A DNA stretch of 64,000 bases from Sphingomonas sp. RIT328 (GCF_000632225.1 NZ_JFYV01000045.1:62001-126000), one strand, 5' to 3'. Counted from the stretch's first letter, positions 7,643 through 15,765 are shown. Notes: generated from the letters alone by a model not told the origin. Numbers and translations: made by a program.

Positions 7643-8761
7643 ATGACGAAGGCGCAGAACCGCGCTGTTCCCGTGGTCGACGAAGGCGGTACGCCCCCTG
7701 CTGCCGGCACGGCGGTCTGTCTGTCAGGGGGCGGATACCGGGCGATGACGTTCCACGTCGGCGCGCTCTGGCGGATGCATGAGCTGGGCGTGCTGTCGAG
7801 CGTCGACAGGGTCTCATCGGTGTCAGGTGGGTCGATTACGGCTGCGGTTCTCGCGATGGCGTGGACGGATCTCGAGGAGGGCGGTTCGTTCGCGGATCTC
7901 GTCGCCGAGCCCGTGCTGAAGCTGGCGGCCCGGACGATCGACAGGGGCGCGATCATCGGAGGCGCCCTTCTACCAGGGACGATCAGCCAGTGGGTCGCCG
8001 ACGTGTACGACGAGGCGCTTTTCGGTGGCGCCACGCTGCAGTCGCTGCCTGATAGGCCTCGGTTCGTGATCAACGCGACGAACCTCGAGACCGGGACCCT
8101 ATGGCGTTTCTCGAAGCCCTACATGCGAGACTGGCGCGTCGGGTCGATCGAACGGCCAAAGCTCCGCCTTGCGGACGCGGTCGCCGCCTCGTCAGCCTTC
8201 CCGCCGGTGCTTTCGCCCTATGTGCTCGACGTCTCGCCCTCCGACTTCGACTTGGTCGAACCCGGCCTCGGTGACGAGTTTAGACAGGACGTGTCGCTCA
8301 CGGATGGTGGCGTCTACGACAATCTCGGGCTGGAGACCGCGTGGAAGCGCTGTCGGACGCTTCTGGTTTCGGACGGCGGCGGCGTCGCAGGGGACGATCC
8401 GTCGCCACCTTCGGACTGGGCTCAGCAGGCCAAGCGGGTGCTCGACGTGGTCGATGGCCAGGTTCGCGCGCTTCGCAAACGCCAGCTGATCCAGGCCTAT
8501 CGTGACGGCTCGCGTGACGGTTGCTATTGGGGGATGCGTACCGACCCCGCTGACTACGGGGTGCCCATGACACTTGCATGTCCGCCCGCGGCATGCGCAT
8601 CTCTCGCGGCGCTGCCGACCCGCTTGAAGCGTATGCCCGACGAGCTCACGCGCCGGGTTGTCAATTGGGGCTATGCGATCACCGACGCCGCTCTTCGCGC
8701 TCACGTTGTGACCGATGCGCGACCGGCGGAGCGCTTTCCGTTTCCGAGCGAGGCGATCTAG
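7643..8761 (+). CDS. Patatin-like phospholipase
   Basis: This 372-residue protein starts at an ATG preceded by GGAGAACGAG. It has the oxyanion motif GGGYRA (residues 29-34), the nucleophile Ser61 in SVSGGS (a variant of GxSxG with Ser in the first position), and the catalytic Asp221 in TDGGVYDNLGLE. This Ser-Asp dyad defines the patatin family, which deacylates membrane phospholipids. There is no signal peptide, so it would attack the inner membrane from inside. Patatin-like effectors serve in CBASS and related systems, but no cyclase gene is next to it here. It is convergent with the TIR cluster. Confidence 0.85.
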   Translation: MTKAQNRAVPVVDEGGTPPAAGTAVCLSGGGYRAMTFHVGALWRMHELGVLSSVDRVSSVSGGSITAAVLAMAWTDLEEGGSFADLVAEPVLKLAARTIDRGAIIGGALLPGTISQWVADVYDEALFGGATLQSLPDRPRFVINATNLETGTLWRFSKPYMRDWRVGSIERPKLRLADAVAASSAFPPVLSPYVLDVSPSDFDLVEPGLGDEFRQDVSLTDGGVYDNLGLETAWKRCRTLLVSDGGGVAGDDPSPPSDWAQQAKRVLDVVDGQVRALRKRQLIQAYRDGSRDGCYWGMRTDPADYGVPMTLACPPAACASLAALPTRLKRMPDELTRRVVNWGYAITDAALRAHVVTDARPAERFPFPSEAI

Positions 8762-8924
8762 GGCTTGTCGACCGTCTTCGTGCTCGGCTTCAGCGCCCCG
8801 TCCGTATTCCAACCGTATGATCGGGATCGCCGTTTGCAGGTACCCTTCCTTGACTCTGACGAGCATGCCTAGCGTACATGAGCCGGTCGTCCCGATTTGG
8901 GAGGCACAGGTGATGGCTCGCCGG

Positions 8925-9401
8925 TCACTGCCGAAGTGCAGCTCTGAGCTCGCTGTAGAAGTCGCCGGTCGCCGAGCGCCGGGCGACGCTCTCGCCGAAC
9001 CTCGCGCGCTTCTCCAAGAGCGTACGCTCCGTCCGCTTGCTGACCCTGGCGTATTCGTCGAGATCCGCATCGCTGCGCAGGTACGGCCACTTGCGCAGAA
9101 ACTCCGGCGGCAGATGGTTCTGACCGGAATACGTGGCGAGAGGAAAGCTCTTTTCGGTGGCGACGCCGATCTCCCAAGGCACCCACTGCGACGTGGAGGT
9201 CGAGGCGGAGACGATTGCGAGAAGCTGGGTGCACTTGCCCATCTCCTCTCGGATGTGGTCTGCAAGCGTCTCCACCGGGCCCCCGACGTACGGGTCGATC
9301 ACGTCCAGGTAGCAGTCGATCATGTGCAGGGATCTAAGCCGGAAGGCGACGTGGCCTGCGATGTGGGAATCGTGGCGCTGGTGGGAAAGGAACACCTTCA
9401 A
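8925..9401 (-). CDS. TIR-domain protein (TIR-c)
   Basis: This 158-residue protein is almost entirely one TIR domain. Strand A is KVFLSHQRHDSHIAG, the helix/strand region is IREEMGKCTQLLAIVSAS, and the putative catalytic Glu77 lies in QWVPWEIGVA, where NADase TIRs carry their glutamate. The start is a TTG at 9401 with AGGAG 8 nt upstream; longer frames are not protein-like. It is the last gene of the minus-strand TIR/caspase cluster, 94 nt after TIR-b. TIR enzymes in bacterial immunity consume NAD+ or make cyclic ADP-ribose signals. Which it does is not decided by sequence. Confidence 0.82.
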   Translation of the reverse strand: MKVFLSHQRHDSHIAGHVAFRLRSLHMIDCYLDVIDPYVGGPVETLADHIREEMGKCTQLLAIVSASTSTSQWVPWEIGVATEKSFPLATYSGQNHLPPEFLRKWPYLRSDADLDEYARVSKRTERTLLEKRARFGESVARRSATGDFYSELRAALRQ

Positions 9402-9495
9402 GCCTGATCTCCTGTTGTAATTGGGGCATGCGGGTCCCGTGGCGTTCCGAGGGGATCGCGGGTTCCGCCTGAGCTCCACGAGGCTGCGGGTCGGC

Positions 9496-9927
9496 TCATC
9501 GGTAGTACAGCTCCCAGATCCCCTCCACGACCGACCGCGAACTCCAGCCCACGCACTTCGCGGCGGCATTCTGGACCACGGAGGACGTGCGCAGCTGCGC
9601 ACGGGGATTAACGGCGAGGATGGGCTTGTCGTAGATGGCCGAGCCGTTGATCTCCTTGCCTATCCACTTGCTGTATTGGGCATACATCCCGGTCGGGATC
9701 ACGATCACGTGGCTGCGTCGGATCTGGTTGTGGATGGCTTCTCTTAGCTGCCGATCGTTCGAGGCGTTGAGGATGGGGTTCGTGCGTGGGACCGAATAGT
9801 TGTGCAGGAGCATGGAGGCGGAGCCTGCCCGCCAGGACTGGCCGAATATCCAGCCGGCGAGCGTGTCGTAATGCCCCGAGTAGCTCCACGAATGGCTGAT
9901 GAAGACGTGGATTTGATGGACGCTCAA
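9496..9927 (-). CDS. TIR-like protein, MTH538/ThsB-like (TIR-b)
   Basis: This 143-residue single-domain protein opens with HVFISHSWSYSGHYDTLAGW and contains HNYSVPRTNPI, HVIVIPTGMYAQYSKWIGKE (candidate catalytic Glu92) and KPILAVNP. These are the signatures of the MTH538 TIR-like (DUF1863) family, to which Thoeris ThsB-type sensors belong. The start is a TTG at 9927 with AGAAGG upstream, 20 nt after the caspase stop, so it is co-transcribed with the caspase. In Thoeris systems such proteins sense phage and make a nucleotide signal for an effector. That role is inferred here. Confidence 0.85.
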   Translation of the reverse strand: MSVHQIHVFISHSWSYSGHYDTLAGWIFGQSWRAGSASMLLHNYSVPRTNPILNASNDRQLREAIHNQIRRSHVIVIPTGMYAQYSKWIGKEINGSAIYDKPILAVNPRAQLRTSSVVQNAAAKCVGWSSRSVVEGIWELYYR

Positions 9928-9947
9928 CGTTTCGGACCTTCTTCAGC

Positions 9948-10934
9948 TCAGATGCGGCGCAACTTGGCGAGCTTGCGGTAGTGCGCGCCCATGGCGGTCA
10001 GTCTGCAGCCGGTCGAGTTGATGGCCGCATAGTACATGAATTCCTCGTCGACGGGCACGACGAGACCGTGCCGGTTGCACTTCTGCAGCTCCTTGAAGAT
10101 TCTCACGTGATCGGGATCGACCGGCACGTGCGCGAGCTGCGGAGCGTTCGTCCGGTCTTCCTCGTAGGATGGATCGAGCGCGAAGACGCTCGCCCGCTCC
10201 GGGAAGTATTCCGGCAGGCGCCGGAGGACGTCGTCCGGCACCTTCGGCGTGACCTGGCGGAGCTCGATGAAGGTCTGGACGTTGGCCTTGTAGATCGGGC
10301 GCTGCTCCCAGGCGCCGAGGGTCTGATCCACGTGCGAGTACAGAGCCGCGGGCGTGACGTTCCCTCGGATGTCGGAACAGCCGCCCCTCAGGCCGTCGAG
10401 GAGGATTTCGGTGAACAGCCCATGCGGACCGTCGTCCGCCTCTCCGTCGCGATGCGTCGCCGTGAGGATCGTGACGCCGGTCCCGATCACCGAGGCGTTT
10501 GCCCTGCCGAGGCCGGCCACCTCCCCGGCATAGCCGGAATGGCAGCTATCGAGGACGATCACGCTCGACTTGATGCGAGGATGGGCTTCGTTGGCGAGAT
10601 TGAGGATCTCGGCCATGCCGACGCCCCAGGAGCCTTTCTTCCCATCCTGCCCTACGACGTAGCCGGCGTTGGTCTCGGGATTCAGGATCCCGTGACCGGC
10701 GAAATACAGGAGCGCGATGTCCGCCTCGGCCCGGAAGAGCTCACCTATCGCGTCTTGCAGCACGGCGTTCGTGACCTGGCGGACGTCGCTGGTGAGCGTC
10801 TTAACCTCGAAGTTCGGCGATCCGTCCCCGTTGGACTCCAGCACCTGGGTGATGGCGTTCGCGTCGTTGACGCAACCTTCCAGCGGAGCGTCGCCGTAAT
10901 GGTCGATTCCGACGACGAGGGCCCGCTTGATCAT
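9948..10934 (-). CDS. Caspase-family protease (peptidase C14)
   Basis: This 328-residue protein has a caspase fold in residues 1 to about 240: opening strand RALVVGIDHYGD, catalytic His81 in YFAGHG and Cys131 in VLDSCHSG, followed by an ILTATHRDGEA strand that fits substrate pocket formation. The C-terminal ~90 residues are a separate module ending in VPVDEEFMYYAAINSTGCRL and a basic tail, a good candidate for ligand or partner sensing. The ATG at 10934 overlaps the stop of TIR-a by one base (TGATG), so the two proteins are translationally coupled. A TIR plus caspase-like protease is the composition reported for type IV Thoeris, where the TIR makes a cyclic ADP-ribose isomer that switches the protease on. 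Alternatively it is an effector of another conflict system. Confidence 0.88.
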   Translation of the reverse strand: MIKRALVVGIDHYGDAPLEGCVNDANAITQVLESNGDGSPNFEVKTLTSDVRQVTNAVLQDAIGELFRAEADIALLYFAGHGILNPETNAGYVVGQDGKKGSWGVGMAEILNLANEAHPRIKSSVIVLDSCHSGYAGEVAGLGRANASVIGTGVTILTATHRDGEADDGPHGLFTEILLDGLRGGCSDIRGNVTPAALYSHVDQTLGAWEQRPIYKANVQTFIELRQVTPKVPDDVLRRLPEYFPERASVFALDPSYEEDRTNAPQLAHVPVDPDHVRIFKELQKCNRHGLVVPVDEEFMYYAAINSTGCRLTAMGAHYRKLAKLRRI

Positions 10935-11323
10935 CAGCGCGCTCCGCCGACGAGCTGCTTCAGGTTCTCCCAGGTCCATTCGTAGACCTTGTCGACGGCG
11001 GTCGCGGCCTTCGGCTTCTTCCCCTCCTTGCCCGAGTACCCGTTGAGCAGGAAGTGGGGCTTGCCCTCCTCCTTTGCGATCTCGAGCTCGGCGCTGACGC
11101 CGGCCGCCGTGTCGGTCTGCCCGCCGCAGATGACGCACACCACGTCCACCGCACGGATCCGGGTCCGCGCCTTGGCCTTCCAATCGCCGTCAATGTGCTC
11201 CTTGATGGACCAGTCGGCGAGCTCGAACGGGCTGTCGGGGTTCTTGGCCTGCCCTACGAGGAGCGTCTTCAAAGCGTCGTCGTGGTCGTAGTCGAAGCTG
11301 ATGAACATTCTGGTCTTGGCCAT
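10934..11323 (-). CDS. TIR-domain protein coupled to the caspase gene (TIR-a)
   Basis: This 129-residue TIR-like protein starts at ATG 11323. It has strand A MFISFDYDHDDALK, the segment DSPFELADWSIKEHIDGDW, a core strand DVVCVICGGQTDTA and Glu79 in GVSAELEIAKEEGKPHFLL as the likely catalytic residue. A Trp-containing C-terminal helix (YEWTWENLKQLVGG) closes the domain. The stop codon shares a base with the caspase ATG, the tightest coupling in the cluster. This suggests it is the cognate signal producer for the caspase. It has no additional sensor domain, so phage recognition would have to be by the TIR itself or by neighbours. Confidence 0.85.
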   Translation of the reverse strand: MAKTRMFISFDYDHDDALKTLLVGQAKNPDSPFELADWSIKEHIDGDWKAKARTRIRAVDVVCVICGGQTDTAAGVSAELEIAKEEGKPHFLLNGYSGKEGKKPKAATAVDKVYEWTWENLKQLVGGAR

Positions 11324-11444
11324 GTCGCCCCCGAGATCGTCGAGCAGCGAAGCTAGGTGCGCACCCATCAGCGTCAACCAGCCGAACCCGAGAGGCGACG
11401 TGCTTTTTTCATCCGATCCGGCGGGACCGGCTTCCCCGACCCTC

Positions 11445-11930
11445 CTAGTCCGGAGAGAGTTCGCGCAGCTCGCGCCGGACCGGATCGATCTGCCGGATCG
11501 GCTTGCCGAGCAGCCGCGCATGCTCGACGATGTCCCCTGTCCCGCCCCTGCCACGGGCAGGTTTGCCGTCCCAGACGGCGAAGAGGAGGTCCACCTCCTG
11601 GGCTATCCTGAGGCCGGCCTGCAGAAATGCCTCCTCGCCTTCTGCCCCATTCAGCGGGATTGTGCGCCCCCGCCCCAGAAGGCGGCGGTATGTCTCCAGC
11701 GCCTCGTCCCCTTCGTAGCACTGCTCATACCATTCTCCCGGCACCACCGTGACGATGGTGCCACCCGCCTCGAGCACCTTCTCCGCGAAGATCTGGTCGG
11801 CGCCGACCGCCAGGGACGACCAGCCCTCGACGCGGTCGGGGACTTCGCCGAGCAGCGATTTGATCGCGTCGGCAGTCCACCGCCAGTCCGCGCCCTCCCT
11901 TTCCTGATGCCCGCTCACTCCGATCTTCAT
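11445..11930 (-). CDS. SLOG-domain protein at the head of the TIR/caspase cluster
   Basis: This 161-residue single-domain protein starts at ATG 11930, preceded by GGAGG. It opens with MKIGVSGHQ and has WSSLAVGADQIFAEKVLEAG, a central YEGDEALETYRRLL region and a C-terminal GGTGDIVEHARLLGKPIRQI. This order fits the SLOG (Smf/DprA-LOG) Rossmann-like superfamily, which binds or hydrolyses nucleotide-derived ligands. ThsA of type I Thoeris uses a SLOG domain to sense cyclic ADP-ribose. The gene lies 121 nt upstream of TIR-a on the same strand. It could bind, buffer or degrade a TIR-made signal. The specific role is inference. Confidence 0.7.
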   Translation of the reverse strand: MKIGVSGHQEREGADWRWTADAIKSLLGEVPDRVEGWSSLAVGADQIFAEKVLEAGGTIVTVVPGEWYEQCYEGDEALETYRRLLGRGRTIPLNGAEGEEAFLQAGLRIAQEVDLLFAVWDGKPARGRGGTGDIVEHARLLGKPIRQIDPVRRELRELSPD

Positions 11931-12062
11931 CGCCGCCTCCGCTCCGCCGTCTGTTTGATGGCCTCAACGGTCGAGGGTCGTAAGCTTTCCCGCAACGGGC
12001 AGGCACCCGCGACGGACCGCACTCGTGGCGTCGCTTCGTCGATGTGAGGTACAGGGCCCCCG

Positions 12063-12584
12063 ATGGAACCCAACCCTCTCGATTCGTTGACGCCCAAGGA
12101 GCGCGAGTGCCTGAGACTGGTCGCGCCGGACAGGAAGAGTGCAGTGATTGCCGCGACGCTGGGCATCGCCGTGCCAACGGTGGAGACCCACCTGCGATCG
12201 GCACGCGCAAAGCTTGGCGGCGTCAGCCGCTTCACGGCGGCGCGATTGCTGAAGGAGCACGAGGCTCGTCAATCGCTGACTAGTCGAGGGCTGACGATCG
12301 CCGAACCGATGGAGCCCGCCGTAGTCGATGCGTCGGACCAGCCGATCGCGGCGGGTTCCCAACCGCTGATGATGGGCGACGCGCGACCGGCCTTCGAAAA
12401 GGTCTCGGCGCGGCATGTGACGGAGCAGGCGACGGCCGGTCGAACCCGGTTGTCGGCGCTCAATCGGATGGCCCTCATCGCGTTCTGCCTGCTGGCTCTT
12501 GTGGTCGCGGGCATCGCGTCGATCCCGTTGTCGGCGGCGGTGCAGGACGTTGCGCGGATGGTGATGAAGCAACGAACGGAATGA
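12063..12584 (+). CDS. LuxR-type HTH protein with C-terminal membrane segment
   Basis: This 173-residue protein has a clear LuxR/FixJ HTH in residues 5 to about 65 (LTPKERECLRLVAPDRKSAV, then GIAVPTVETHLRSARAKLGG) and a hydrophobic segment near the C-terminus (MALIAFCLLALVVAGIASI). The HTH would face the cytoplasm on a tail-anchored protein. There is no receiver or ligand domain. It is divergent from the SLOG/TIR/caspase cluster and heads a plus-strand run of small genes. It could sense membrane state and control either side. Confidence 0.78.
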   Translation: MEPNPLDSLTPKERECLRLVAPDRKSAVIAATLGIAVPTVETHLRSARAKLGGVSRFTAARLLKEHEARQSLTSRGLTIAEPMEPAVVDASDQPIAAGSQPLMMGDARPAFEKVSARHVTEQATAGRTRLSALNRMALIAFCLLALVVAGIASIPLSAAVQDVARMVMKQRTE

Positions 12585-12618
12585 GCCCGGCACCTCGCCG
12601 CCGGGCGAGGAGACGACC

Positions 12619-12969
12619 ATGCTCAACGATCGACTGGCGGCAGCGCATAGCGTCCGCGACGCCTACCTGCCCCTCAAGCGCGATACCGACCTGCTGGCGC
12701 AGCGGGCAAGCGAATGCATCCTTGAGATGCAGCGCGCGCGCGCCGACGCCGGACTGCCACTCGGGACTGGCGCCGCGCCGATAGCCGACATCGCGCGGGG
12801 CGCCGCTCTCCTCTACGAGGCGCAGCGGTGCTTCGCCGAAGCCCATCCGAAGCTCGCGGCTTTGATCGGCGAGGCCGGGCTAGGCCGCTTCTACGGCTAC
12901 GGCGACGACGAGTGCCCCCCGGACGCCAAGTTCGCGGCGCTTCCTCGCGCCATCGCGGCGGCGGCCTGA
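12619..12969 (+). CDS. Hypothetical protein, 116 aa
   Basis: It starts at ATG 12619 with GAGGAG upstream, 34 nt after the LuxR-type gene. The sequence is largely helical and Ala-rich, soluble and without motifs that I recognise (SECILEMQRARADAGLPLG). Spacing suggests co-transcription with the genes on either side. Confidence 0.6.
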   Translation: MLNDRLAAAHSVRDAYLPLKRDTDLLAQRASECILEMQRARADAGLPLGTGAAPIADIARGAALLYEAQRCFAEAHPKLAALIGEAGLGRFYGYGDDECPPDAKFAALPRAIAAAA

Positions 12970-13029
12970 TCGGGAGCCTGGCGATTCCGACGCGCTTGAC
13001 GAACATGGTGCCTGCCGTCTCCATGGGGC

Positions 13030-13491
13030 ATGGACATCCGACTGAGCCTCGTTGCGCTGCTGCTGCGCTTCTGGCTGCCCCTGCTGGCCACGCTCCTCTA
13101 CGCGGCAAGGAGGGGCGGCCCACCAGAGCGAGCTGCGGGGGGAATGCTTCTTGCCGCTGCGGTGGGGACCCTCGTCGTCCGGACGGACTTCGCGCATCGC
13201 TACAGCTCCGTCCAGGGTTCCGTCGTACTGATCGACGTCCTACTTCTCGTAGGGCTGGTCGCCCTTGCGCTGAAGGCGGATAGGCGATGGCCGATACTCC
13301 TGGCGGCGCTGCATGGCATGACCGTTCTTGGTCATGTCGGCAAGGCGCTCAATCCGAACCTGCTGCGTCTGGGCTACGCGGTGATGATTTCCATGCCGGC
13401 GCTCCCGGGGCTCGCCGTCCTCGCCGTCGGGACTTGGCGCCATCAGCTCCGCATGAGGAGGCATGGGACCGATCCGTCCTGGAGCGACTGA
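13030..13491 (+). CDS. Small integral membrane protein
   Basis: This 153-residue protein has about four hydrophobic segments: residues 5-25, 38-50, 65-82 and 115-137 (VMISMPALPGLAVLAVGTW). It ends in a basic tail. The spacing of segments and charged loops fits a four-helix inner-membrane protein of unknown function. Its 3' end overlaps the proposed start of the RadC-like gene in another frame. Confidence 0.6.
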   Translation: MDIRLSLVALLLRFWLPLLATLLYAARRGGPPERAAGGMLLAAAVGTLVVRTDFAHRYSSVQGSVVLIDVLLLVGLVALALKADRRWPILLAALHGMTVLGHVGKALNPNLLRLGYAVMISMPALPGLAVLAVGTWRHQLRMRRHGTDPSWSD

Positions 13492-14066
13492 TAAGGGCGG
13501 CGGATCTGGACGACCCGGTGTGCAAGGCCGACGCTCTGATGGAGGAGTTCGGTTCGGCGGCGGCGGTGCTGGGCTCGGCGGGAGGATTGCGGCTGCGCAG
13601 GTGCGTCGGCGACCCAGGACTCGCGGAGATGCTGACGCTGGTCGCGGACTTCCTGCGCTGCGTCCTGGGCGGGCGGGTCCGTGGTCTCTGCGTGCTGTCG
13701 GGACGCGACGCCGTCTTCGACTATCTTCGCGCCGAGATGGCGTTCTGCCGACGCGAGACCCTTCGAGTCCTGTACCTCGACGCAGCGCATCGGCTGCTCG
13801 CCGACGAGGTGGCCGCCCATGGAACCGTCGACTCCGTTTCGTTCTACGCCCGGGAGATCGTCGTGCGTGCGCTGGAGCTGGGCGCGGTCGGACTCGTTCT
13901 CGCGCACAACCACCCCAGCGGCAGCCCCGTCGCGACGCCGGCGGACGTCACGGCGACCGACGCTTTGATACGTGCCTGCACACCCCTCGGCATCGTCGTC
14001 CTCGACCATCTGGTGGTTGCCGAGCACGGGACACGCAGTCTGCGTGAGACGGGTTGGCGGTCGTGA
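13434..14066 (+). CDS. radC: RadC-like JAB-domain protein
   Basis: The frame encodes the RadC/MPN (JAB) metallo-domain. The JAMM signature is intact: a Glu-bearing strand (SFYAREIVVRALELG), then AHNHPSGSPVATPADVTATD with the His-x-His and downstream Asp that bind zinc. An N-terminal segment (RSVLERLIRAADLDDPVCKA) resembles the usual RadC helical start. The start is unresolved: no ATG is suitably placed, TTG 13434 inside the upstream gene is my choice, and GTG 13518 is the alternative. RadC-like proteins are typical passengers of plasmids and islands; despite the name a role in repair is doubtful. Confidence 0.8.
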   Translation: MAPSAPHEEAWDRSVLERLIRAADLDDPVCKADALMEEFGSAAAVLGSAGGLRLRRCVGDPGLAEMLTLVADFLRCVLGGRVRGLCVLSGRDAVFDYLRAEMAFCRRETLRVLYLDAAHRLLADEVAAHGTVDSVSFYAREIVVRALELGAVGLVLAHNHPSGSPVATPADVTATDALIRACTPLGIVVLDHLVVAEHGTRSLRETGWRS

Positions 14067-14587
14067 AGGAGCTGGCACCTGAACGCTTAGACAGGATGCC
14101 CGGGCTGCTCGACGGAGCCGTGTCGAGGTTGCGCACCCTCCTGGAGAACGCTCCCCGGAGCGTCCGCCGGCGCTTCGTGCTACCGCTTCCGGAGGATACC
14201 GGCCAAGAGGCGGTTGCCCGTATGCTCTACGAGCAGCGCCGGATGCGGTCGGACGCATTCGGCGAGCATGCGTCGTTGTTCGTCGAGCCGGCGTGGGACC
14301 TTCTACTCGATCTCTTCCTGGCGAGTTCGGAGGGTCGCGTCGTTTCAGTATCGGCCGCGAGCATCGGCGCGTGCGTGCCGGCGACGACTACGCTGAGGTG
14401 CATCGCCGCGTTGCGCCGCCGCGAGCTCGTCGTGACCAGGCGGCATCCTACGGACGGCCGCATGAGGCTTGTGGAGCTCACGCGGGAAGCCGACACTATG
14501 ATTCGCCGCTATCTGTCTTCGCTACGCTGGGAGCCGAGCAGCGTCGACGCCGCCGTCGCTCCGGCATTGGGACGCCGTTCCAGCTGA
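14063..14587 (+). CDS. Winged-helix (MarR-like) DNA-binding protein
   Basis: This protein of about 174 residues has a central winged helix: FVEPAWDLLLDLFLASSEG, a recognition region around SAASIGACVPATTTLRCIAAL, and a wing RRHPTDGRMRLVELT. This is the MarR layout and predicts a dimeric regulator. The GTG at 14063 overlaps the RadC stop (GTGA); TTG 14054 is an alternative start. It precedes the metallo-beta-lactamase and CHAT genes and may regulate them. Confidence 0.7.
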   Translation: MKELAPERLDRMPGLLDGAVSRLRTLLENAPRSVRRRFVLPLPEDTGQEAVARMLYEQRRMRSDAFGEHASLFVEPAWDLLLDLFLASSEGRVVSVSAASIGACVPATTTLRCIAALRRRELVVTRRHPTDGRMRLVELTREADTMIRRYLSSLRWEPSSVDAAVAPALGRRSS

Positions 14588-14670
14588 CGGCCGGACTCGC
14601 GCCGATCCGGTTGGAATGGCCGTTTGGGATGCCGCCGGGAAGTGGCAAGAACGTTCCAGGAGGTATCGAC

Positions 14671-15765
14671 GTGACCACCTTTCGTCTGACGCTTCTTCCC
14701 GCCGGGGACGGCGACTGCCTCGTCCTGACCTGGGGGCGGGAGGGCGACCTGCACCACATGGTGGTCGATGGCGGCCGAGCCGGTGCGTATCCGCATCTGC
14801 ACGAACGGCTCGAGAGGATGGCGCTTGGGAGGGAGCCGCTCGACCTCTACGTCATGACGCACATCGATGCTGATCACATCGCCGGAGCGCTCACCTATCT
14901 GCGGGCGAAGGATCGCCCCATCGAACCCCGCGACGTCTGGTTCAACGGCCGTGGACAGATGCCTTCTACGGGGCGCAGGAGCTTCAAGCAGGGCGACGAG
15001 TACTCCGACCTGCTAGTCGCGGCGGGGTGGACCTGGAACCGCCACTTCGAAGGCGGTGTTGCGGCTGTGGAAAACGTTCGGAAGCCGATCGAGGTCGCCG
15101 GCCTGAAGATCACCGTGTTGTCCCCGACCCTCGAGGGCCTCAGGAGGCTGGGCGCGGAGTGGGACGCGTGGTTCCGAGCACAGGAGCCGAAGAAGGATCG
15201 CGCGGGCACCAGGAAGGCGAAGGACCTGATCAAGCCCGTTCCGGATCCCCTGATCCTGGAGGATCTCGCGATCGACGGGCCGACCGACACGGAGACGCCC
15301 AACGGGTCGAGCATCGCGTTCCTGGCGGAATGGGAAGGACGGACGGTGCTGCTCGGCGGGGATGCGCATCCCGACGTCCTGGCGGCTTCGCTGGCGGCGC
15401 TCGGAGCTGGTCGCGTCCGCGTCGACCTCTTCAAGGCGTCGCATCATGGGAGCGGCAAGAACATCAGCCGGGAGCTCGTCGAGGCCATGGAATGCCACGC
15501 GCTGGCCGTGTCCACCAATGGGAACATCCATGGTCATCCCGATCCCGAGGCGATTGCCCGCTTCGTGGTGCATGGTCCTCAAGGCGCCAAGATGCTCCAC
15601 TTCAACTACAGGACGGACCGGACTTCACCATGGGGTGATCCCGCGTCCGGACTTCGCTATGGCTTCGATGCTAAGTATCCCGAGGGCATCGAAGGTCTTA
15701 TCGAAATCGACCTGCTTCGGATCGACGGACCGGAGGCCGGCGAGGCAGCGGGACCGGAAGGATGA
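14671..15765 (+). CDS. ComEC-like metallo-beta-lactamase-fold protein
   Basis: This 364-residue protein starts at a GTG with an AGGAGG site. It has the metallo-beta-lactamase (MBL) signatures VVDGG, THIDADHIAG (His64, Asp66, Asp68, His69) and ASHHGSGKN. The HxDxDH form, with Asp in the second position, and the SHHGS motif are those of the soluble ComEC/Rec2-type MBL domain rather than lactamases. Such enzymes hydrolyse phosphodiesters, including DNA. A long charged insert lies near residues 170-200. It is 80 nt upstream of the BON-CHAT protease gene and on the same strand. MBL and CHAT genes often sit together in conflict systems, so a joint effector role is likely but unproven. Confidence 0.82.
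   Translation: MTTFRLTLLPAGDGDCLVLTWGREGDLHHMVVDGGRAGAYPHLHERLERMALGREPLDLYVMTHIDADHIAGALTYLRAKDRPIEPRDVWFNGRGQMPSTGRRSFKQGDEYSDLLVAAGWTWNRHFEGGVAAVENVRKPIEVAGLKITVLSPTLEGLRRLGAEWDAWFRAQEPKKDRAGTRKAKDLIKPVPDPLILEDLAIDGPTDTETPNGSSIAFLAEWEGRTVLLGGDAHPDVLAASLAALGAGRVRVDLFKASHHGSGKNISRELVEAMECHALAVSTNGNIHGHPDPEAIARFVVHGPQGAKMLHFNYRTDRTSPWGDPASGLRYGFDAKYPEGIEGLIEIDLLRIDGPEAGEAAGPEG

Noticed and set aside
7643..11930. CBASS system
   Set aside because: A patatin is present but there is no CD-NTase, Cap2 or Cap3 gene nearby.
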